A DNA stretch of 64,000 bases from Sneathiella glossodoripedis JCM 23214 (GTDB lineage Bacteria > Pseudomonadota > Alphaproteobacteria > Sneathiellales > Sneathiellaceae). The notes under the pieces are model-generated. The model searched no databases, was not told the DNA's origin, and saw only the letters and a list, made by a program, of their open reading frames with translations. Every line of letters starts with the position of its first letter. The stretch's first letter is position 1. The stretch covers positions 62,001 through 126,000 of the forward strand of contig NZ_BAMS01000007.1 in NCBI RefSeq assembly GCF_000616095.1, written 5' to 3'. Below, piece after piece: positions 56,101 through 64,000 of the stretch. The position numbers and the translations under genes were made by a program.

Positions 56101-59100
56101 GTGCAAAAGGCCAGCAGATCGTTAGCGACTATAATCGTGGCTTGCCAGATGTTTTCGGGGCAGACGGCCGGGTTGACCCCAGAAAGGTAAATCGCGTCGT
56201 CGGGCAGATCGATAAACAGTTAAATGACCTTGGGCAATTGAACGGCGAAATCGGGCGACTGAGTGAAGTGCGGTCAAATCTGGTGCCGGGAAAAGAGGGG
56301 GAGAAATCTTTGGCCCAGCAGGCCGGAATGAGCCAAAAGGCCATTGATGCGAGGCTAAAAGAAGTGGATGGCCGTATTGAGACCGCCGGGAAATATCGCG
56401 ATCAGTTGAGGACTGGATTGGCCAGTCAGGGTTTCAAAAGTGATATTAATGCGTCAGGCCAGTGTCAGATCAATTCGGTGACGTCTGCTATGGGTGCGGC
56501 TTATGTAAAAGGCAGCAAGGCAGCACTGGCAAATCCCGAAAAGAAAACAGGAACTCAGATGGCGTCCGCAGCAGGTGTCGCCAGTCCCGCTGCGAATGCG
56601 ATCGCAAAAAATACCAGTAACACCGAACAGGCAAAACAGGCGGAGCAATATCGTTCACCAGCCAGCGGCGGGGGAGGACAATGTACGGGTAGCGCCGCGC
56701 CGAAGGTGAGTTGTGCTGAAGCGAATTCAGGAGATCGAGCAGAGCAGATGGCGGGGCAGGTGGATAAAGCTGCTATTCGGCTTGCATCCAGCGCAGGCAG
56801 CGCTATTGCAGGTGGAGCTGCTTTAGCTGCACAAAATTCCGGAATTGTTGTAGCGGCTGCGCCAGTGCCCCCAATTCTTTCGGGTAAAGCTGGCAAGCGA
56901 TCTGAGTTGTCCGCAGCGTCGGAAGCACTGCAGGCAAATATCAGCCAGTATGATCGATTGCTTGAGAATACAACAGAAGGATCTGTTGAACAGGTGATTT
57001 TCAGTCATCAGCGTTTGGCGCTGCAGACTGCGAAGAAAGCCGTGGAGCAGGAAATTGCACGTCTGGATCAAAAACCGGTGAGCGATGAGACGCCAATTGT
57101 TGCGAGTGTGCAGATTAAGAAAGCGATCGCAGAATTGGATGATACCATATCTGGTGTGGAAACACTCATGGCTTCGGTGGAAGGGGCAAATATTCCCGGA
57201 TTATTGCCTGCACTGGATGCGCATCGAACTGCCTTATTCACCGGCCGCGTTGAACTTTCCAAGAAATTGGCGTCATTGCAGCGGGATACGAAGAATGCCG
57301 GGATAGAAAAGAGCACGCTGAGTTCGGCATCATCGACATCAGGAAAGGATCCAATAATTGAACAGGACAAGATTAAAGAGATTGTCAAAGTTCTAAACAA
57401 CAATATCGAGGCTGCCCGTCTCACCGAAAAAGCGTTTCGCGATGGGGGGCAGGCCGTCGTTGCGCAGGTGTTTACGAACCAGAGAGTGGCCCTTCAGATT
57501 GCCCGCGAAACGTATCTCGGGCAGATCAAGCAAACACCAAGGGGGCCCGCTGGTGTTCGGGCCTATACAGCTAGTCTGGGAAATGAAAGTAAAGGTCCGG
57601 TTCAATTGACGCCTTCCCCCCAGCAGGTGGAAATTGAAAGGACGCGTTCACTGGTTGATTGGATTAACACAGGATTGCTGCCTGCTTTTGAGAAAACAGA
57701 TGCACTTGCCCAGAATGTGTTACCGGGCATCCTGCTGGGACTGATCAAGGAACTGGGAGCCAGCACAGCGGATGAAATCATCGATGAAACGGCTGACTTC
57801 ATGGAGGATCGGGGACTTGAACCGAGTGGGGCTCTTTTTATCGACGAATTGATAAAGCGCGCCGCAGCGGAAACGTCTGTCCGAAAGACTGCGGAACAAA
57901 ATCTGGTCGCTGATCTGGCGCGGGTTCAATTTCTGAAAACTGTTCTGTTGGACAAGTCCCATGCGCTGGGAGAGGATGAGCGGGACCTGTTATCGCAGTC
58001 AGCAAATGAGTTGCGGGATAAAGTTTCAAAACAGCTAGAGGCAAAACTCAAGGGGCTGGAGAATAAGCCTGCGGAGATATTGGCTGCTTTGGCGGCATTG
58101 GTTGATGTAGCGGTCCTTCCCGGGATCACACAAAAAGATCTGAAACCGTTGCTTGATCAGATAAACAGGCATGTTGAACGGGTCGAAAATAAAGAAGCGA
58201 CATTGTCTTCGGCGGATCGTCACGGTGCGCTACTTCAATTGAAACAAGCACTGAGTTCCTTGCAAAAAAACTTACCCGTCTCAACAGATTTGCAACAAAG
58301 CGCCAAACAGATTGCAGATATTTTAAAAAGGCTGCACGCAGAGGAAGCCCGCATTTACACACATATGGCGTCCAAGGGAAGCCGTGCAGATCAGTTGCGT
58401 GCGGCGAATGCGCGGCTTGCCCAATCCCAACAGGCTATGCGTCTGGGAGATTTTAAAGCGTCACTTGATCTTATTAAAGGGGTTGTGGGTAACGATCCAT
58501 CTATCCGGCTGGGTCGTGCAATTGCGTTAATTGATACGCTCAACAATCTCGAGCGGGTGTATCCAATGCTGGGCAAAGAGCAGCGAGACAGCTTGGGAGA
58601 ATTGTCCAAGTTGCTTGAGCAGCGAGATGGTGCCATTGCAACCGTGCTTGAAACTTCCACCAATCCAAAGCTGATTGCCACTTTGTTGCAGGGTAATGCG
58701 GAACGACTGGCAAGAGATGGTCAGTATGAAGATGCGCTGCAAGCCATCGATACGGCACTCGCAAAACAAAAAAATGATGAGGCTTTGATTGGGGCGAAGT
58801 TCAAACTGGAATTATTGGCGACGGGTAAAAAACTAACACCAGAAAGTCTGGCAAAATTGCTGTCCTCTTTGCCTGAGGAAGCCAAACTGTCCGCGGGATT
58901 AATTGCGCTCAATGACTTGACGGAAAGGGGAGAGCACAGGATCGCCGGGATGTTGCTTGGACATTTGCGAGCCTTGAAAGATATCCCCAAAGAACAGCAG
59001 GCTGGTTTTGCATTGCAGATTGATTTTGCAGATATTTCCTTGCGGGCAAGCAAATTGGGGCAAGGAGCGGATGAAGAGGCGCTTTTAAAACTGGTGCAAG

Positions 59101-62100
59101 GCTTTGGCAAAAAGCTTCAAGCGGCAGAGGGGATGGATGAAAATTACCGAAAAGCGCTTGGAAAGGTCGCAGAGGAATTAGCCGGACGCATCACACAGGC
59201 ACTCAAATGGCAAAAGGCGCTTGCTGATCCAGCCGTCACGGTGGAAGGATTGCAGGAAATTGTTCGCGGGTCGATGAGCACTGGGCGCTATGATATTGCG
59301 GGCCCGGCGCTCAAAGCACAGATGAAAAAACTACTTGAGGATGCGGGCCCCAAAGATATTCAAAGGGGACTGCAGCAGGCCACGCGTATGCTGGATGCTA
59401 TTCGGTTGCGGATGAATAATGTTGATGTAACCCCCGAACAGAAAGCATATTTTCAAAAATTCCTGAAAGATCATACCGGTGTGGTTGAAGCCACGCTTGA
59501 TAAATATCTGCATGAGCGTATTCAAACCGCAGGAAAAGCGGCACGTACCGCAGCAACGATGAAAAAACCAAATAAACGCGCGGGAGAATATCGGTACGAG
59601 ATGCGGGCACTGTCGGCACTGAAACTGCGTCTGGGGTTGATGCTTGTTGAGGATAAAGACAGACTTCGCAAAATGAATGAACTGAGGTCGGCGGCCACGC
59701 GAGTGGTAACTGCTTTTGAGACGCAGATCAGAAGTGAATTTGCTGATCGTGGTTTGTTGCTGCGGGACAAGGACTATGACAAGGCGCGTCTTGCCGGTGC
59801 AATCGCGGAACTGAACCAGCTCCGTGCCCAGCGGGATGGTATGGATGATTATTATTTCGAGAATGCGGGCCAGTATGTAGGGCCGGACACCCGGACAGAG
59901 CTTTGGTATGGATCGTTTAAAGCCTCCACCCATCGTGAGGCAGCGATGAAAGCAGTTCAGAAAGATCTGGCGGGAGTTTATGCACAAGGCCGCTCTGCTA
60001 CTGAAATTTGGAATACCCGTAAAAATTACAGCATGACAGCAGGTCGTGGCCTGCGCGAAAAAACACTTGCCAACCAAAAGAATGATCCCCGCGACTACGA
60101 ATATGAAGCAAACCCCAGCAAATATAAAAATTTCTGGTTGGAGAAAGCACTGGATGATGCAGAGCTGGCCTACAAGGATGATCGCCGGGCGGAATTGATC
60201 AATGAAGATCCGACAAGATCCATTCCTGAAAAAGCAAAGCTGTATGAATTTTTTGTCAAGGCCGAAGCCAAATATCTGCGGGATCTGGTTGGAAGTTCCA
60301 ATCCACTTCTTGAGATGTTTGAAAAGATCGCACAAACCGGCCGGCTAATGACAGGCGCCGCAAAAGAGCTTGAAAGAAGCGTTGCCCTGAATGATCGAAA
60401 CCAGTTGCTAAATGAATATCAGGCAGCACTCCTAGATAAGGATGCCCAGAGGATGTTCCGCGCACTGGTGCCATTACGCGAAGCTTCGCTTGCGGGTGAA
60501 ATAAATGCATTTGTCAATTATTTGCACGAAGATTGGACCAAAGCGGGACCCGCGCGAGCCTATAACCTGTGGGTAGGTATGGATGCGACGCAAGAAGCGT
60601 TGGAACAGATTACAGCTGAAAGCCAGAAAGTACAGTTAGCGCTAATTCGCGCAGGCCATAATCTTCCGGGACAATTGAGTGAGGCGGATCAGCGCATTTT
60701 GATCCGACATGGATTTTTAACAGATGGAAAATATACAATCCCGTCTCAAATCAAGCTTGATCCTACAAAGGTAGGTTCGGAATTTGTGGATCTTACAAAA
60801 AAAGGGCGTTTAGCAACAGTAGATCTGTTTTTAAACGCGCATCAGGCGGCTGAGCTGTTCGCGACGGTGGCACTTCCCGGTGGTATCGCCGGTAAATTTG
60901 GCCGCGCAGTCACCATGGAAATGCTGGCATTAGGTGGCATTAGAACCTTTGGCGGTAAGGCACTTGCCTATGGAACAGGTCTTGCGCTGGAGGCTGGTGC
61001 TTTTACTGCGCTTAACCGCGGCGCACGAATTGGCATTGACCCGTCAATTGCACTTCAGGATCAATTCTGGTCGCGCGAAACATTGGTAAAAGAATATGCC
61101 CATAACCTGATGATAATCGGAGCGCTTAAAGGCTTTGGAAAAGGCGCGCAGGAATTGGGCAAGCGTGCCAAAGGGTTTGCGGATAGTGCAAATGCCGCGC
61201 GCTCTTACGCCCGTTCCGTAGAATATGTCGCCTTGATGGGAGAGGCTGGATTACTAACAGGCTTGAACGGGTTACTGGAAAGTAACCAGATCACTCAAGA
61301 TGATTATCTTGGAAATCTGCTGACTATTGTATTGCTCAAAGGCACGAACAAGGTTCTGGAAGGCGGTGAGAAATCAGCCTCAACCAAGTTGCAGGAAGCG
61401 CGAATAAACAAGATCCTCGAATATATGGCAAAGGGCCAGTTCCGGGTACTGGGCCGACCACACGGGTTAGTCAGATCCGCGACTCTCTTATTCGTGAGTT
61501 TGAATATGACACCTGGTTACGTGAGGTCGACAAACCGACGAAGCTGCTGCTTGAAAAATACGGGGGCAACTGGGACAAAGCGCGTAAAGCGTATCAGGCT
61601 GGCGAGCTGTCTGCTGCAGACATGCAGTCACTGATCAGGTTACGCCGTGAGATTGTGGATAGTCTGGCGGCAGAGATCGTCCGTGAAATGGGTGTTGAAG
61701 TCCAAGCCTTCGGATCGGAAAATCTGACCAGCGATTATGACATCAGCTTTGTGGGTCCAAAAGCGCAACTGGCGGTGATCGTGTTCAATGCCCGATTTGC
61801 AAACAGGTGGGGAAAAGCCTCTGGCCTTGGAGGACGTGAGACGGGCGTTGTTCTTGATACGAATGCCTATACTGAAACGATACAGAGCCTGTTTGAAGGA
61901 GGGCGCGGTGATGTGGTCTTTCAGGATGGATTTGCCCACATGGCAAGCCGTAAATATCTGAGTGATAAAAACTGGGCAGAACATCGCCAGTGGGTTCTGG
62001 AAAATACGCCGGCATCGAAACGTCCGGATGTGCAAAAAATTCTCGATTTTGCAGAAGCCTCTCATAGGGAGTTTAAAACCCGTATTGAGCTCAAAATGGC

Positions 62101-64000
62101 AGAGTTGAGCGCGGATAAGAATAACCCTGTTCGTGAAAGTGATCTTCGGATCACAGCAGAGAACCGCTTGTACGAAGAAGCGCTTCGAGAAATCATTCAA
62201 TTGCGTGAACAATTTGAAAGTGCAAGTGGTGTTGCAAAAGATGCTCTTCGTCAGCAACTGAGAAATGCCCAATCGAAAGCGCTTTATTTTGCACAGGAAG
62301 CCTATCATACGCAGGGCGCGATTGAGCATGTTGTGATGTCCTTGCAAGCCGCAAAACGGAAAATTACAGTTGAAAGTCTTACGTCAGATACCCCACCGGA
62401 ATTGAAGGTAAATCTGACGGCGGATCAGGCGCGCCAATCCTATTTCGAACAGATTGCCAATATGATGAAAGAAATTTCACATAAGGGCGATGGCGCGAAG
62501 CTGGCCTCAAAAGGGGCGAAATATTTTATCCGTGCGTTGGATGCTGCGCAAATCGCGGGTCTGAAACTGGCGGAATATAAAAGCCTGATTGAACAGGTCG
62601 TGGCGCTGGATGCCAATCGGGCAGATCTTGCCAAGGTGCGGGAAATTTTGGCTGCCGAAAAAATAAAGACCGCCCAGGAGGTCAAGGGCGTTGAATTGAC
62701 CAAAGCTGAGAAAACAGCCATCGAGGATGCGGCTGCAAACCAGTTTTTAAAAGATATTCAGACTTTGTCCAATGAACTGACGGGTCGATTATATGATGGG
62801 CAGGCATTGCGGGTTGTCTCAAAAGATGGCTTGAAACGGCTTGAGGTGAAAACCCAGGCCATGAATACGCGCGACATCATCGATAATATTGATGCGCCAA
62901 CACAATTGCTGATGGAGCGATTTAAAGGGAACTGGGATAAGGCCCGAAAAGCCTATCAGAGTGGGGAGCTTTCCGCGGGTGAAATGCGGTTGCTGGTGAA
63001 TTTGCGCAGACGAATAGTCGATAGTCTGGCGGCAGAAATTGTCCGTGAATTAGGGGTCGAGGTTGAGGCCTTTGGATCGGAAAATCTGACCAGTGATTAT
63101 GATATCAGTTTTGTTGGACCAAAAGCGCAACTGGCGGTGATCCTGTTTAACGCGCGCTTCGCCGCCGGTTGGGGGCAGGCTTCTAAAATCGGGGGCCGTG
63201 AAACAGGAACTGTGCTTGATACCAACGCCTATACCGAAACTATTCAAAGCCTGATCAAAGCCGGACGCGGAGATGTCACCTATCAGGATGCTTTCTCCCA
63301 TCTCGCCGGGCGCAAATATATGGCGGATCAGGTCTGGCAGGCCCACCGAAAACTCATACTGGAAAATACCCCGCAGGCTGATCGGCCTGCCGTTGAAATC
63401 ATGTTGCGATGGGTTGAGGCGGCTAATGAAGTCTTTAAAGCACGAATTGAAACTCGAAAGAGAGAGTTACTGGAAGATCCGCAGTCAAAGATCAAGCCTG
63501 AAGATGCACAGATTACGGCAGAAAACCGCCTGTATGAAGAAGCGCTCAAAGATATTATCGAACTTCGGGAGCATTTTGAGAGCGCCGAAGGAGCGACCAA
63601 AGACGCCATCCGTTTGAAGCTTCGCAATGCGCAGTCCCGTGCGTTGTATTTTGCACAGGAAGCCTATCACACTCAAGGTGCGATTGAGCATGTGGTGATG
63701 TCCATTCAGGCAGCGGGCCGGAAAATTACCATTGAAAGTCTGCTCTCTGATCAGGGGCCGCAGTTGAAAAAGCCATTGACGGCAGAGCAGGGACGTCAAT
63801 CCTATTTTGAGCAGGTAGCCAATATGCTCAAAGAAATTTTACATGAAGGCGATCCGGCCAAGCTTGCCTCCAAAGGTGCTAAATATTTTGTTCGGGCGCT
63901 GGATGCTGCGCAGATTGCCGGTTTGAAACTGCAAAGCCTGAAACCGGTGGTCGAAATGACGGTTCAGTTAAATGATAACCGGGCAAATCTGGACAAGGTC
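53191..64000 (+). CDS. Giant exported coiled-coil protein with tandem nucleotidyltransferase-like modules (3' partial, frameshifted)
   Basis: ATG 53191 follows AAGGAGG by six bases and opens a Sec signal peptide ending near AAAQQ. The frame shifts between about 53290 and 53340, then is open to 61634, and shifts at about 61459/61460 before running off the window. Adding one base at each place gives at least 3,604 residues. Order: Gly/Gln and Thr-rich linker to 54000; charged coiled coil 54600-55420; helical part with Ala/Gly-rich segment 56450-56870; three helical repeats 56890-57540; a long helical part with a TPR-like stretch near 58690; an Ala/Gly hydrophobic region 60800-61380; then two tandem 454-residue units. 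It resembles polymorphic toxin or adhesin-scale proteins, but function is unknown. It lies 18 bases after the CsgG gene. Confidence 0.8.
53810..54000 (+). repeat. Threonine-rich low-complexity stretch in the giant gene
   Basis: Roughly 60 codons are dominated by ACN threonine codons with Asn, Ser and Val, including runs of five to six threonines. Such linkers are common stalks in large surface or secreted proteins. Confidence 0.75.
56890..57540 (+). repeat. Three degenerate helical repeats in the giant protein
   Basis: Three related helical pairs start near 56920, 57100 and 57365. Each has a conserved centre of the form xxHRxALxxx or NQRVALQIA (here FSHQRLALQTAKKAVEQ, ALDAHRTALFTGRVELS, VFTNQRVALQIARETYL) after an acidic helix. 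Similarity is moderate and seen only at protein level. Confidence 0.6.
61535..62896 (+). repeat. Tandem 454-residue module, copy 1
   Basis: Copy 1 of a direct repeat with period 1,362 bases. It holds NWDKARKAYQAGELSA, then the motif GSENLTSDYDIS (Gly codon at 61712, Asp codons at 61733 and 61739) and a third acidic residue in VVLDTNAYTE (61856). This order is the pattern of DNA polymerase-beta-like nucleotidyltransferases. A long helical tail follows, ending in AAQIAGLKL. Confidence 0.8.
62897..64000 (+). repeat. Tandem 454-residue module, copy 2 (truncated by the window end)
   Basis: Copy 2 matches copy 1 at exactly 1,362 bases offset: GSENLTSDYDIS at 63074, the DxD codons at 63095 and 63101, and DTNAYTE at 63218. 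Many differences from copy 1 are synonymous, so both copies appear to be selected. It stops at the window edge near the AAQIAGLKL end. Confidence 0.8.

Noticed and set aside
59331-60335. Minus-strand open frame of 334 codons
   Set aside because: It lies wholly inside the giant gene, has no ribosome site, and its translation is low in charged residues without any recognisable domain.
61640-62347. Minus-strand open frame opposite repeat copy 1
   Set aside because: The plus strand here continues the giant protein in the repaired frame and matches copy 2 codon for codon; the minus frame is a by-product.

Overview
The window looks like a chromosomal segment of a marine or saline-habitat alphaproteobacterium. 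Supporting signs are TRAP transporters, an ectoine catabolism cluster, an MHYT-EAL protein, an FMO/Baeyer-Villiger enzyme, 3-hydroxybutyrate dehydrogenase and many small dissimilatory operons. The order cannot be fixed from the sequence; something near Rhodospirillales, Kiloniellales or Sneathiellales is a guess. I saw no tRNA, rRNA, CRISPR array, insertion sequence or phage gene. It reads as ordinary core and accessory chromosome, plus one unusual giant-gene locus at the right end.

Layout. 1-1.4 kb: end of a TRAP large permease and a MarR-type regulator. 1.4-4.9 kb: a YdbH-YnbE-YdbL type intermembrane lipid-transport operon. 5-9.3 kb: mtnA, a GST-like protein, an alternative oxidase, an EamA exporter and a small membrane protein. 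9.3-14.7 kb: a HAPMO-like Baeyer-Villiger monooxygenase divergent from an SDR and two MFS transporters. 14.8-20.5 kb: a CphA-like ATP-grasp ligase, bdhA, GST, a transglutaminase-like protein, a UDG-family protein and an enoyl-CoA hydratase. 20.5-24.6 kb: thioesterase, iron alcohol dehydrogenase, LysE exporter and GMC oxidoreductase. 24.8-35.3 kb: hybrid sensor kinase, PfkB kinase, a dctPQM TRAP operon, a CoA-transferase and a NicO/DUF1007 metal exporter pair. 35.4-36.5 kb: SixA-like phosphatase and mgsA.

36.5-45.7 kb is an ectoine/hydroxyectoine degradation cluster. It holds doeD, doeC, an AsnC regulator, eutC, doeB/eutE, eutB, a small membrane protein, doeA/eutD and a GntR/FCD regulator. Repeated TTGT-N2-ACAA boxes in two control regions are candidate operators. 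Together these enzymes would open the ectoine ring, deacetylate the product, transaminate diaminobutyrate and oxidise aspartate semialdehyde to aspartate. eutB and eutC are there for the hydroxyectoine branch, but eutA is not.

45.7-51.5 kb: an MBL-fold lipoprotein, an MHYT-GGDEF-EAL protein, and PNPOx and AhpD proteins beside a divergent LysR regulator. 51.5-64 kb is the most novel part: a small exported protein, a CsgG-family protein and an exported giant protein of at least about 3,600 residues. The giant ends in the window with tandem 454-residue units carrying a nucleotidyltransferase-like motif.

A second theme is sequence quality. At least eleven conserved reading frames or frame segments are broken, and each is restored by adding one base. 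The uniform -1 direction argues for base-calling or assembly deletions rather than true gene decay. Interrupted genes are given below with their reconstructed extents.
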